DNA from: Marivivens aquimaris
Lineage (GTDB): Bacteria > Pseudomonadota > Alphaproteobacteria > Rhodobacterales > Rhodobacteraceae
Length of the DNA: 64,000 bases
Direction: 5' to 3'
Assembly (NCBI RefSeq): GCF_015220045.1
Contig: NZ_JADBGB010000001.1
Span: 434,001 to 498,000 of the forward strand
In this document: positions 7,689 to 15,997 of the stretch, piece by piece
How the letters are laid out: each line of letters starts with the position of its first letter
Numbering within the stretch: the stretch's first letter is position 1
Notes under the pieces: model-generated
The model's input: the letters and a program-made list of their open reading frames with translations, nothing else
Databases searched by the model: none
Told to the model about the DNA's origin: nothing
Program-made: the position numbers and the translations under genes

Positions 7689-9578
7689 ATGACCTATGCC
7701 ACAATCGCGGACCGCGATGCGATCACGGCTGAAAAGCTTTGGAACGAAAGAAATCAGCCGAAAACGACGTACGAGCTGATCACCCGCACCGCTGGCCAGT
7801 TCGGCTCGCGCCCCGCGATTACCTTCCAGCTGTTTTCCGATCCGGATGCGAAGGCGGAGACGCTGTCCTGGACCGAACTGCGCGAGCAGACCATCCAGAC
7901 TGCGAACCTTCTGCGCTCGCTCGGCGTGGGCGAGAATGACAAGGTCGCCTATCTGCTCCCGAACGCGACAGAGACCGTGCTGACCTACATCGGCGGCCAG
8001 ATCGCGGGCGTCGTCAGCCCGATCAACCCGCTGCTGGAGCCTGACCACATTGCGGGCATCCTGCGCGAAACGGGCGCGAAGGTACTGGTGACGCTCAAGG
8101 CGTTCCCGAAAACCGATATCGCCCAGAAAGCAGCCGAGGCTATCGCGAAGGCGCCGAACGTCGAGCATGTGATCGAGGTCGACCTCGTGCGCTACCTCAC
8201 GGGCGTCAAGAAGCTGATCGTGCCGTTCATCCGCCCGAAGGTGGCAGCCAAGCACAACGCAAAGGTCCACGATTTCCAGAAGGCGATCAAAGCGCAGCCC
8301 AAAGAACTGACGTTCAAAGACGGCGGTGTCGACCGCGTCGCAGCGCTGTTCCACACCGGCGGCACCACCGGCCTGCCGAAGATCGCGCAGCACCGCTATT
8401 CGGGCATCGTCTACAACGCATGGCTCGGCGCGCGCCTTCTGTTCAAAGAAGACGACGTGCAGATCTGTCCGTTGCCGCTGTTCCACGTCTTTGCAGCTGT
8501 CGTATCGCTCGGCGCATCGCTGGGGTCTGGCGCGCACGTCGTGTTCCCAACGCCCGCCGGCTACCGCGGCGATGGTGTTTTCGACAACTTCTGGAAGCTG
8601 GTCGAGCGCTACCGAGTGACCTTTATGATCGCTGTTCCGACTGCGATCTCCGCGCTGATGCAGCGTCCGGTGAACGCCGATATCTCCTCGCTGAAACTGG
8701 CGTTCTGCGGCTCCTCGCCGCTGCCCGTGGAGCTCTATAAACGCTTCGAAGAGGCCGCGAAGATCACCATTTGCGAAGGTTATGGCCTCACCGAAGCGAC
8801 CTGCCTTGTGTCGATCAACCCACCGGACGGCGAGAAGAAGATCGGCTCGATCGGTTTCCCGTTCCCTTATACCGACGTCAAAATTTTCGACATGCACAGC
8901 CACGAAGAATGCCCCGTGGACACCATCGGCGAGATCTGCGTCTCGAACCCCGGTGTGTCGATGGGTGACACCTATACCGAGGGTGCGAAGAACAAAGACC
9001 TCTACTACCCCGGTTGGCTCGGCGAGCATCAATATCTACGCACCGGTGACCTCGGCCGTTTTGACGAGGACGGGTACCTCTGGATCACGGGCCGCGCGAA
9101 GGACCTTATCATCCGCTCGGGTCACAACATCGATCCGGCAGAAATCGAAGAAGCCCTTGCAGGCCACGAAGCCGTTGCTTTCGTCGGCGCCATCGGCCAG
9201 CCGGACAGCTATGCGGGCGAGCTGCCCTGCGCTTACGTCGAACTGGTGTCGGGCGCGAGCGTGACGCCGGAAGAGCTCATTGCTTACGCCAAGTCGCATA
9301 TCCACGAACGTGCGGCGCATCCTAAATATATCGAGATCCTCGATGAACTGCCGAAAACGGCGGTCGGCAAGACCTTCAAGCCCGCGCTCCGCAAGCTTGC
9401 GATCACGCGTGTGTATAACGAAGCGCTGGCGTCAGCCGGTCTGAATGCTAAAGTGACCGAAGTGATTGAAGACAAAAAACGCGGTCTGGTGGCCAAGCTG
9501 GTCAAAACCGGCGAAGTCGATGAAGCAGCGGTCCAGCAGTGTCTCGGGTCTCATACCAACCCGTGGGATTGGACATAA
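7689..9578 (+). CDS. Acyl-CoA synthetase (AMP-forming)
   Basis: A 629-residue member of the ANL adenylating enzyme superfamily. The P-loop-like AMP-binding motif HTGGTTGLPKIAQH is near residue 219. Other landmarks are EGYGLTEATC, the hinge region TGRAKDLIIRSGHNIDPAEIEE, and the C-terminal catalytic lysine motif PKTAVGKTFKPALRKLA. It forms an acyl-CoA from a carboxylic acid, ATP and CoA through an acyl-AMP intermediate. The chain length is not predictable, but overall length and motif set fit the long/medium-chain fatty acyl-CoA synthetase group common in roseobacters. A GGGAGGGAG ribosome site precedes the ATG. It ends seven bases before repeat copy B. Confidence 0.9.
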   Translation: MTYATIADRDAITAEKLWNERNQPKTTYELITRTAGQFGSRPAITFQLFSDPDAKAETLSWTELREQTIQTANLLRSLGVGENDKVAYLLPNATETVLTYIGGQIAGVVSPINPLLEPDHIAGILRETGAKVLVTLKAFPKTDIAQKAAEAIAKAPNVEHVIEVDLVRYLTGVKKLIVPFIRPKVAAKHNAKVHDFQKAIKAQPKELTFKDGGVDRVAALFHTGGTTGLPKIAQHRYSGIVYNAWLGARLLFKEDDVQICPLPLFHVFAAVVSLGASLGSGAHVVFPTPAGYRGDGVFDNFWKLVERYRVTFMIAVPTAISALMQRPVNADISSLKLAFCGSSPLPVELYKRFEEAAKITICEGYGLTEATCLVSINPPDGEKKIGSIGFPFPYTDVKIFDMHSHEECPVDTIGEICVSNPGVSMGDTYTEGAKNKDLYYPGWLGEHQYLRTGDLGRFDEDGYLWITGRAKDLIIRSGHNIDPAEIEEALAGHEAVAFVGAIGQPDSYAGELPCAYVELVSGASVTPEELIAYAKSHIHERAAHPKYIEILDELPKTAVGKTFKPALRKLAITRVYNEALASAGLNAKVTEVIEDKKRGLVAKLVKTGEVDEAAVQQCLGSHTNPWDWT

Positions 9579-9584
9579 GGGCAG

Positions 9585-9646
9585 GGAGGGGCTCTGCCCC
9601 TCTGGCCTGCGGCCATTCACCCCGGGATATTTCGGGCACAAAGGCA
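9585..9646 (+). repeat. Dispersed intergenic repeat, copy B
   Basis: The arms GAGGGGC/GCCCCTC and TGGCC/GGCCA and the core TTCACCCCGGGATATTT are the same as in copy A, followed by CGGGCACAAAGGCAG. It lies between the convergent acyl-CoA synthetase and metG genes. Confidence 0.8.
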
Positions 9647-9677
9647 GAGCAGCGCTGCGCTTCATTTTGACGCAAAT

Positions 9678-9710
9678 ACCTCCGCCGGAGGTGACGTCCG
9701 CAAAGCGGAC
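9678..9710. other. Two consecutive short palindromes between repeat copy B and the metG terminator
   Basis: ACCTCCG-C-CGGAGGT (9678-9692) is a perfect 7-bp dyad. It is followed at 9696-9710 by GTCCGC-AAA-GCGGAC, a perfect 6-bp dyad. Neither has a T tract. They extend the structured region after repeat copy B and may be part of a composite repeat. Confidence 0.6.
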
Positions 9711-9720
9711 CTTAAGAAAT

Positions 9721-9742
9721 AAGCCCGCCGAATGGCGGGCTT
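9721..9742 (-). terminator. Intrinsic terminator of metG (possibly bidirectional)
   Basis: A 9-bp stem AAGCCCGCC / GGCGGGCTT with a GAAT loop lies 11 bases beyond the metG stop on the minus strand, followed there by ATTTCTT. On the plus strand it is followed by TCGTTTTC. Confidence 0.75.
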
Positions 9743-9753
9743 TCGTTTTCGTA

Positions 9754-11466
9754 TCAGTCGCGGGTGCCTGCGAAGCGTTGTTGCCAGTCTTCGCGTTCCT
9801 CATCCGTGATCTTGCGGAAGAGGTTTTCTGGCACCGCGAAGCTATGCCCTGCGCCGAGTGCGCTGAGGGCTGCCGCGATGTCGCTTGGCCACGCTTTGTC
9901 ATCCGACTTCATCGCCTCCAGCATCGCGTCCGAAGCATCGGGGATAAACGGTGCCGACAGGATTGCGTAGACGCGGATCAGGTTCAGGCCGAAGCGGACC
10001 TGGGCGGCAGCAGCTTCGGGGTCTTCCTTGAAGGTCGACCACGGGGCCGCTTCTTGCAGGTATTCGTTGCCGATTACCCAGATCGCGCGCAGCTCGTTGG
10101 CGGCTTTGCGTACCTCAATCGCGTCCATGAAGCCCTCATAGGCTTTCAAGCGGTCGCTGATTTCCTTGATCGCGGCTTCTTCGCGTTCGCCGTAAGCACC
10201 GCCCGCAGGGACTTCTTCACCGAACTTGGAGCGGCAGAACTTGGTGATGCGGCTGACGAAATTGCCGAGGACGTCTGCGAGGTCCTTGTTCACCGACTGC
10301 TGGAAGTTTTCCCACGTAAACTCGCTGTCCGAGCTTTCCGGCGCGTGGCTCATCAGCCACCACCGCCAGTAGTCTGCGGGCAGGATTTCGAGCGCTTGGT
10401 CCATGAACACGCCGCGGCCGCGCGAGGTCGAGAACTGGCCGCCATCGTAGTTCAGGTAGTTGAACGATTTGATGTAGTCGACCAGCTTCCACGGCTCGCC
10501 CGAACCGAGGATGGTGCAGGGGAAGGACAGGGTGTGGAACGGCACGTTATCCTTGCCCATGAACTGGGTGTAGGTCACGTCATCGGCGCCTTTGTCGGTG
10601 CGCCACCAGCGTTCCCAGTCCTCGCCTTTGCCTGCATCGACCCATTCCTGGCTACAGGCAATGTATTCGATAGGAGCATCGAACCACACGTAGAAGACTT
10701 TGCCTTCCATCCCCGGCCAGTCTTCGCCGCCCTTCTTCACCGGCACGCCCCAGTCGAGGTCGCGGGTAATGCCGCGGTCCTGAAGGCCGTCGCCGTCGTG
10801 GAGCCATTTCTTGGCGATGGAGGTCGTCAGCACGGGCCAGTCGGTCTTGCTGTCGATCCAAGCGTCCAGCTGGTCCTTCATCTGCGACTGGCGCAGGTAG
10901 AGGTGCTTTGTTTCGCGCATTTCCAGATCGGTCGAGCCGGAGATGGTCGAGTGCGGGTTGATCAGGTCGACGGGGTCAAGCTGCTTGGTGCAGTTGTCGC
11001 ACTGGTCGCCGCGCGCCGAGTCAAAACCGCAGTTGGGGCAGGTGCCTTCGATATAGCGGTCGGGCAGGTAGCGGCCATCGGCGTGGCTGTACATCTGCGT
11101 TTCGGACACTTCGCGGATCAGGTCCTTTTCGGCCAGCACGCCGGCGAAGTGCTGGGTCAGCGCCTTGTTCTGATCCGACGACGAGCGGCCGAAGTGGTCG
11201 AACGACAGGCGGAAGCCTTCGGCGATCTTGGCCTGAACTTCGTGCATTTCGGCGCAATATTCGGCGACGGGCTTGCCCGCTTTGGTAGCCGCCAGTTCGG
11301 CCGGGGTGCCGTGTTCGTCCGTAGCGCAGAGGAACAGGACTTCGTTGCCGCGACCACGCTGGTAGCGGGCAAAAAGGTCCGCCGGAAGCTGCGAGCCGAC
11401 GAGGTTGCCGAGGTGCTTGATCCCGTTGATGTAGGGGATAGCCGAAGTAATGAGGTGCCGTGCCAT
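9754..11466 (-). CDS. metG: Methionyl-tRNA synthetase
   Basis: A 570-residue class I aminoacyl-tRNA synthetase that charges tRNA-Met and initiator tRNA. The HIGH-type motif is HLGN in [10 protein letters not shown] (residues 14-23). A zinc-binding insert has CPNC and CDNC pairs (about 143-160). The KMSKS position reads FSTSR in [10 protein letters not shown] (about 340), a variant I recall from related alphaproteobacterial enzymes. The C-terminal anticodon-binding helical domain is complete, and no EMAP-like dimerisation domain is attached. Start ATG is at 11464-11466. The promoter must lie in the 129-bp gap shared with the divergent outer-membrane protein gene. Confidence 0.96.
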   Translation of the reverse strand: MARHLITSAIPYINGIKHLGNLVGSQLPADLFARYQRGRGNEVLFLCATDEHGTPAELAATKAGKPVAEYCAEMHEVQAKIAEGFRLSFDHFGRSSSDQNKALTQHFAGVLAEKDLIREVSETQMYSHADGRYLPDRYIEGTCPNCGFDSARGDQCDNCTKQLDPVDLINPHSTISGSTDLEMRETKHLYLRQSQMKDQLDAWIDSKTDWPVLTTSIAKKWLHDGDGLQDRGITRDLDWGVPVKKGGEDWPGMEGKVFYVWFDAPIEYIACSQEWVDAGKGEDWERWWRTDKGADDVTYTQFMGKDNVPFHTLSFPCTILGSGEPWKLVDYIKSFNYLNYDGGQFSTSRGRGVFMDQALEILPADYWRWWLMSHAPESSDSEFTWENFQQSVNKDLADVLGNFVSRITKFCRSKFGEEVPAGGAYGEREEAAIKEISDRLKAYEGFMDAIEVRKAANELRAIWVIGNEYLQEAAPWSTFKEDPEAAAAQVRFGLNLIRVYAILSAPFIPDASDAMLEAMKSDDKAWPSDIAAALSALGAGHSFAVPENLFRKITDEEREDWQQRFAGTRD

Positions 11467-11595
11467 AATATCGTCCTGTTCGGGGTTAGAAGCCTTTTAG
11501 ACTCGACAGAACGCGGATGCCAGCACAGAGCGGCTTTCGCCGTTCGTTTGAGTGGGGTATGCAAAAGGTGGAGCAGACTAAAGAGGATCTTCGAA

Positions 11596-12054
11596 ATGAA
11601 GACGTTCGTTTTTGCAGTTGCCGTTGCGCTGGTGGGGACCGTTGCGCAGGCACAGGATTTTTATGCAGGCGCGGTTTACGACCTTGTCCTTCCGCACTCG
11701 GGTGAGGACGCATCGCCCGTCGACCTGTTGGGCGGTGTGCGTTTTGGTGACGGTCAAGTGAGCTACGGCGCTGAGGCCGATCTGGGCCTGTCGGGCGACG
11801 CGGAGTATACGCCGATGCGCCTGCGCGGCATCGTTCGCAATGATATGGGTCGCTATGCGCTTTTGGGCAGCATTGGTTACACCAGCTACGATCTGGATGC
11901 TGGCGGCACGACCGACGGCTACAACTTCAGCCTGGGTGGCGATATCGAGATCACTCCGATGATCGACCTGCGGCTCGAAGTCATGCGGGATATGATGCCC
12001 GACTATTCGACCAACGTGACCAACGTGCGGATCGGGTCGGTCTACAATTTCTGA
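11596..12054 (+). CDS. Small outer-membrane beta-barrel protein (OmpA-like/opacity type)
   Basis: A 152-residue protein with a signal peptide (MKTFVFAVAVALVGTVAQA). It is followed by alternating amphipathic strands and a C-terminal phenylalanine (RIGSVYNF), the signature recognised by the Bam machinery. The predicted barrel has about eight strands and no periplasmic domain. Function is unknown; such proteins are common in Rhodobacteraceae outer membranes. The ATG at 11596 has AGAGGA upstream. A much longer open frame running in from 9466 is antisense to metG and not real. A bidirectional terminator follows immediately. Confidence 0.78.
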   Translation: MKTFVFAVAVALVGTVAQAQDFYAGAVYDLVLPHSGEDASPVDLLGGVRFGDGQVSYGAEADLGLSGDAEYTPMRLRGIVRNDMGRYALLGSIGYTSYDLDAGGTTDGYNFSLGGDIEITPMIDLRLEVMRDMMPDYSTNVTNVRIGSVYNF

Positions 12055-12061
12055 ATGAAAA

Positions 12062-12082
12062 CGGGGCGCCAGTGGCGCCCCG
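12062..12082. terminator. Bidirectional terminator between convergent genes
   Basis: A 9-bp stem CGGGGCGCC / GGCGCCCCG has a 3-nt loop. A residues precede it and TTTC follows it. It sits between the outer-membrane protein stop (12054) and the SDR stop (12089). Confidence 0.8.
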
Positions 12083-12088
12083 CTTTCG

Positions 12089-12835
12089 TTACTGGGCTGT
12101 GTAGCCGCCATCGACGAGGTGGTAACTGCCAGTGATGAAGCTGGCATCGTCCGACAGCAGGAAGCAGGTCAGATTGGCGACCTCCTCGGGCGTGCCCAGG
12201 CGCTTCATCGCGTGCTGGTTTGCCAGATAGTCCATGGTGTCCTGATCGAGGTTCGCATCGAGCAACGGAGTCTTGATAAAGCCTGGTCCGACCGCGTTGA
12301 TGCGGATGCCTTTGTCGCCGTATTCGAGCGCCGAGGATTTGGTCAGGCCGAGCAGGGCGTGCTTCGTGGCGACATAAGCGCTGGAGCCAGCGATACCGAC
12401 AGAGCCGAGGATCGAGGCCATGTTCACGATGGACCCGCCGCCTGCTTTTTGCATCGCGGGGATCGCGTAGCGCATTCCGTAGAAAACGCCGTGCAGGTTC
12501 ACGTCGATGACCTTTTTCCAGCTATCGACCGGATATTCGCCGACGGGGGCGTTTGCGCCGCCGATGCCTGCGTTGTTGACCAGCAGATGCAGGCCGCCGC
12601 CGAAGTCCTCGGCTGCTTTGACCATCGCCTCAACCGAGGCGGCATCGCCGGTGTCGACTTTCGCCGCTTTGGCGTTTTCGCCGACTTCAGCGGCGATCTC
12701 TTCGGCATTTTCCATGCTGATGTCGGCCACGATGACCTTCGCACCATCGGCTGCGAGCTTTTTGACGATCGCTGCACCGATACCCGAGCCACCGCCGGTG
12801 ACGATCGCAGTTTTTCCTTTGAAATCATAAGTCAT
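12089..12835 (-). CDS. Short-chain dehydrogenase/reductase (classical SDR)
   Basis: A 248-residue classical SDR. The cofactor motif TGGGSGIG (residues 14-21), NNAG (about 90), the catalytic Ser in SILGSVG, YVATK (Tyr and Lys) and the C-terminal GSYHLVDGGYTAQ are all intact. Asp after the second strand (VADIS) suggests NAD(H) preference. The substrate is unknown; many such enzymes act on alcohols, 3-oxoacyl or sugar derivatives. It is divergently transcribed from an aldo/keto reductase across a 186-bp gap, so the two may share regulation and both be carbonyl-handling enzymes. That link is inference. Confidence 0.9.
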   Translation of the reverse strand: MTYDFKGKTAIVTGGGSGIGAAIVKKLAADGAKVIVADISMENAEEIAAEVGENAKAAKVDTGDAASVEAMVKAAEDFGGGLHLLVNNAGIGGANAPVGEYPVDSWKKVIDVNLHGVFYGMRYAIPAMQKAGGGSIVNMASILGSVGIAGSSAYVATKHALLGLTKSSALEYGDKGIRINAVGPGFIKTPLLDANLDQDTMDYLANQHAMKRLGTPEEVANLTCFLLSDDASFITGSYHLVDGGYTAQ

Positions 12836-13021
12836 TCTGAAAATTCCTGTCTTGGGAGTGACAGGATTTACCTAGGTGCTAACCCCGTTTCGGACCATGA
12901 TCTGGATCATGTCCCTTGCACACAGCGCATGTTCGCACAGGACTGGAACACATTCGGGCACTTGCGCCTCGTGCCTGCGGGGTTAGGCTGCGCGCAAAGT
13001 TTAGCTGCAAGGAATTTCCCA

Positions 13022-14059
13022 ATGAAAATGATCCCGCTTGGGAACACCGATGTCATGGTTTCGGACCTCTGCCTCGGTACGATGACCTATGGCACCCACA
13101 CGCTCGACGATGATGCGCACCGCCAGATCGACATGAGCCTCGACGCCGGTATCAACTTCCTCGACGTGGCCGAGATGTATCCGGTCAATCCGGTGAAGAA
13201 AGAAACAGCCGGCATGTCCGAAGAAACGCTGGGCCGTTGGTTCAGCAAGACCGGTCGCCGCGAAGAGGTCGTGCTCGCCACCAAAATCTCCGGCGACAGC
13301 GCGATACTGCGTCCGGGTGGTTTCAGCAAGGCCAACATGCGCGAAGCAGTCGAGAATTCGCTGCGCCGTCTGGAGACCGATTACATCGACCTCTACCAGC
13401 TGCACTGGCCGAACCGTGGCAGCTACGCATTCCGCCAGAACTGGACCTTCGATCCGTCCAAGCAGGACAAGGAAGCCGAGTGGGCGAACATGATCGGCGT
13501 CATGGAAGCGGCCAAGGAACTGGTTGCCGAAGGCAAGATCCGCCACATGGGTCTGTCGAACGAAAGTGCGTGGGGCACGATGAAGTGGCTCGACGCGGCC
13601 GAGGAAACTGGCGGCCCGCGTATGGTGTCGATCCAGAACGAATACTCGCTGCTCTACCGCATGTTCGACACCGACATGGCCGAGGTTTCAGTCCACGAAG
13701 ACGTCACGCTGCTGTCCTATTCACCGCTGGGCTGCGGTCTGCTGACGGGCAAGTACCAGAACGGCGCGCTGCCGGAAGGCTCGCGCATGTACATCAACGG
13801 TGATCTCGGCGGCCGCAAGACCGACCGCGTGTTCGATGCGACGCAGGCGTATCTCGATATCGCGGCAAAACACGGCCTCGATCCGGTGCAGATGTCGCTG
13901 GCGTGGCAGGCAACCCGTCCGTTCCCGATTTCGGCGATCTTCGGCGCGACCAATGTCGGTCAACTCGAAGTCATCCTCGCAGGTAAAGATCTGGTGCTGT
14001 CGCAGGATGTCATCGACGACATCGAAGCCGCCCACAAAGCGTGGCCGCTGCCGTACTAA
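13022..14059 (+). CDS. Aldo/keto reductase (Tas-like)
   Basis: A 345-residue NADPH-dependent oxidoreductase with the aldo/keto reductase barrel. Visible landmarks are GTMTYGTHT near the N-terminus, NFLDVAEMYPVNP with the catalytic Asp and Tyr, TKISG with the catalytic Lys, DLYQLHWPNR with the His, and SPLGCGLLTGKY. The insert after the Tyr, including ETAGMSEETLGRWF, is typical of E. coli Tas-like proteins. Natural substrates are unknown. The start ATG at 13022 has AAGGAA upstream. Its last codon and stop overlap the end of the convergent Nudix gene by four bases. Confidence 0.92.
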   Translation: MKMIPLGNTDVMVSDLCLGTMTYGTHTLDDDAHRQIDMSLDAGINFLDVAEMYPVNPVKKETAGMSEETLGRWFSKTGRREEVVLATKISGDSAILRPGGFSKANMREAVENSLRRLETDYIDLYQLHWPNRGSYAFRQNWTFDPSKQDKEAEWANMIGVMEAAKELVAEGKIRHMGLSNESAWGTMKWLDAAEETGGPRMVSIQNEYSLLYRMFDTDMAEVSVHEDVTLLSYSPLGCGLLTGKYQNGALPEGSRMYINGDLGGRKTDRVFDATQAYLDIAAKHGLDPVQMSLAWQATRPFPISAIFGATNVGQLEVILAGKDLVLSQDVIDDIEAAHKAWPLPY

Positions 14060-14739
14060 TCAAGCTCTCGACCGAGGCGCGCCACAGCGTGCGCCTCGTC
14101 ATCATTCTTGAAGAACGGAATATCCTCGGGCGGGCCGTCATTGCCGATGGTCCGCTCGAGCTCCGCTAGCACCACCTCGGTGATGAATGGCAGGTCGAAC
14201 TGACGCGCGTTCTCCAGCGGCACCCACTGCAAATGTCCCAGCTCGTCCTCCGCCCGCGAAAAATCGTCGGGGTCGGTGGCAAGCCGTTCGGCATCCGCCA
14301 CAAAGAACCGCGCATCGAAGCGGCGGGGGCGGCCTTGGGGCGTCACGGCGCGGAAGAAATAGGTGAGGGCAGAAGCGTCGGGCAGATAGCCCGCCTTGGC
14401 AAAGCCGCGCCACCCTTGCGGTGCGTCCGGCCAATCGCCGCGCTGCCCTATGATGTGACCGGTTTCTTCCCAAAGCTCGCGGATCGCGGCGGCGGCGAGC
14501 GTGTGCGGGCTGGCGCTGCTCGCCTCCATCAGGCGCTTTTCACAAACCGGAGTCAGGGGGGCGGAAAATGACACCGTGCTGTCGTTGGGATCGACCGCAC
14601 CGCCCGGGAAAACAAATTTCTTGGGCATGAATACCGCGCCTTCGCCCCGCTGCCCCATAAGCACCGAGGGTCGGGTATAACGGTCGCGCACGATGATAAT
14701 CGTTGCGGCGTCGCGAATTGCGGTCTTGTCGATGGTCAT
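14056..14739 (-). CDS. Nudix hydrolase with an insertion in the Nudix box (NUDT19-like)
   Basis: A 227-residue Nudix protein. The box is split: the glycine end reads FPGGAVDPND (43-52) and the catalytic helix reads AAIRELWEETGHI (84-96). This leaves about 26 extra residues inside GX5EX7REUXEEXGU. Insertions at this place characterise NUDT19/RP2p-type CoA diphosphatases, so cleavage of CoA or acyl-CoA is the best guess; other nucleoside diphosphate derivatives are possible. All REUXEEXGU residues remain (R87, E88, E91, E92, G94). It follows the DUF983 gene by 12 bases with GGGAGG before the ATG, so the two form an operon. Confidence 0.88.
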   Translation of the reverse strand: MTIDKTAIRDAATIIIVRDRYTRPSVLMGQRGEGAVFMPKKFVFPGGAVDPNDSTVSFSAPLTPVCEKRLMEASSASPHTLAAAAIRELWEETGHIIGQRGDWPDAPQGWRGFAKAGYLPDASALTYFFRAVTPQGRPRRFDARFFVADAERLATDPDDFSRAEDELGHLQWVPLENARQFDLPFITEVVLAELERTIGNDGPPEDIPFFKNDDEAHAVARLGRELD

Positions 14740-14751
14740 TGCCCCTCCCGT

Positions 14752-15150
14752 TCAGGATGAGGCGCTGGCTCCGAAACCGTGCATGCGCTTGGCCCATTGG
14801 ATCGCAACGATCAGGCCCTTCATCCTTGGCAAAAGGTAGAGTGAAAGCGCAACGCATCCAACCGTGAAAATCGTGGCCAGCACCAGCGGTTCAGGGCGGA
14901 ATTTCTCGAAAACCCACAGGATCGTCGGGGCCATCAGGTGACCCACGATCAGGATGGTCAGATAGGCAGGGCCGTCATCCGCGCGGTGGTGCGACAGCTC
15001 TTCCTGACAGGACGGGCAGCGGTCGGTCACTTTGAGGTAGCCGGTAAACATATGTCCTTCACCGCAGTTGGGGCAACGGCGGCGCAGTCCGCGCAGAAGC
15101 GCGGGCTTCATGGGGCGTTCTTCCAGATCGGTCATGGCGGCGAGTGTCAT
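14752..15150 (-). CDS. DUF983 membrane protein with a zinc-ribbon-like N-terminus
   Basis: A 132-residue DUF983 protein. Residues 24-50 carry two CPxC pairs (CPNCGEGHMF and CPSC) that probably bind zinc. They are followed by DDGPAYLTI and two transmembrane helices (ILIVGHLMAPTILWVF and VLATIFTVGCVALSLYLL). The family is widespread in alphaproteobacteria, often next to Nudix or cytochrome oxidase genes; its role is unknown. The start at 15148-15150 has AGGAGAA upstream. A second in-frame ATG six codons later (MTDLEE) is possible but lacks as good a site. Confidence 0.88.
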   Translation of the reverse strand: MTLAAMTDLEERPMKPALLRGLRRRCPNCGEGHMFTGYLKVTDRCPSCQEELSHHRADDGPAYLTILIVGHLMAPTILWVFEKFRPEPLVLATIFTVGCVALSLYLLPRMKGLIVAIQWAKRMHGFGASASS

Positions 15151-15363
15151 CCGGTTCTCCTGCGATTCAACCCAAATGCTATTTCTTGGCTGCAAAATAA
15201 AGGGGGCAGACCGTCGCCGCGTCCGGATGTCGCAAACCTCCGCTGATTTGCGGGTGTGTGAAAAAAAATTCAGGTCAATGCGACGGAAGTCGTAGGGACC
15301 CCCGTTCTAAGGGCACCTTGGGAGTTGAGGCCCGGGGTTCAGACAACCTCGAAAGGGAACAAA

Positions 15364-15924
15364 ATGAAGAACAAGATCGTAATCGCATCCGTCGTTGCCG
15401 CTCTGCTTGGCACTGCTGCCTTCGCTGCCGGCCCGAACGGTATGCGTGGTCACGCGCCAATGGACTTTGCGACGCTCGATGTGAACGGCGACGGATCGGT
15501 GACGCTCGAAGAGCTGGAGTCGATCCCCGCCACCAAGTTCGCCGAAGCGGACACCGATGGAGACGGTGTCCTGTCGCAGGCTGAACTCGAAGCCATGATT
15601 TCGGCGCAGATGGCCGAAATGGCGACCAACCGCGCCGCAATGATGCTGGAGCGGATGGATACTGACGGCGACGGTGTCCTGTCGGCTGAAGAAATGCAGC
15701 CCGCAGATGGACGCGGTCCCGCCGCCATGTTCGAGCGTGTGGACGCTGATGGCGACGGCGTTCTGACCGAAGAAGAGTTTGCAGCGGCTACCGAGCGCAT
15801 GGGCGGTCACGGTGGCGATCGCGGCAAGGGCCACGGCCCGCGCGGTGATCACGGCGAGCGCGGTGAAGGTCATGGCCTCCGCGGTCAGGCCGATGTCGAC
15901 ACCGACACCGAAACCACTGAGTAA
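15364..15924 (+). CDS. Secreted EF-hand calcium-binding protein
   Basis: A 186-residue exported protein with a signal peptide (residues 1-22). It has four canonical EF-hand loops at 39-50, 63-74, 99-110 and 127-138, each DxDGDGxLxxxE-like (the first is DVNGDGSVTLEE). The tail from 147 is Gly/His/Arg-rich and ends acidic. It probably senses or buffers Ca2+, or another divalent ion, in the periplasm. It lies directly before an ECF sigma factor, a putative anti-sigma factor and a metal-sensor protein, so it may be the cassette's sensor or its regulated output. A hairpin without a T tract separates it from the sigma gene. Confidence 0.9.
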   Translation: MKNKIVIASVVAALLGTAAFAAGPNGMRGHAPMDFATLDVNGDGSVTLEELESIPATKFAEADTDGDGVLSQAELEAMISAQMAEMATNRAAMMLERMDTDGDGVLSAEEMQPADGRGPAAMFERVDADGDGVLTEEEFAAATERMGGHGGDRGKGHGPRGDHGERGEGHGLRGQADVDTDTETTE

Positions 15925-15934
15925 CACCAATAGT

Positions 15935-15962
15935 CAATCGGCGGTGCTTGCGCCGCCGATTG
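15935..15962 (+). terminator. Strong hairpin between the EF-hand gene and the ECF sigma gene
   Basis: A 10-bp stem CAATCGGCGG / CCGCCGATTG with an 8-nt loop lies 10 bases after the EF-hand stop. No T tract follows, so it may be a weak terminator, attenuator or mRNA-stabilising hairpin that sets a lower level for the sigma gene. Confidence 0.55.
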
Positions 15963-15997
15963 CGCCGGAGCGTGAAGACGTTTAGCTCTGACGGACG

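Noticed and set aside
7647..9032. 461-codon open frame antisense to the acyl-CoA synthetase gene
   Set aside because: Composition (His/Arg/Asp rich, no domains) is that of a G+C-driven shadow frame; the sense gene has complete catalytic motifs.
9466..12054. 862-codon open frame on the plus strand
   Set aside because: Its first 710 codons are antisense to metG and cross repeat copy B. Only the last 152 codons (from 11596), with signal peptide and barrel strands, are real.
12119..13021. N-terminal extension of the aldo/keto reductase frame
   Set aside because: The extension is antisense to the SDR gene. The family start MKMIPLGNTD at 13022 has its own ribosome site.
15275..15310. Possible ECF-sigma promoter (GGAAG ... 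CGTT) before the EF-hand gene
   Set aside because: The spacing (about 13 bp) does not fit the 16-17 bp of known GGAAC/CGTT promoters, and the sigma factor's own motif is unknown.
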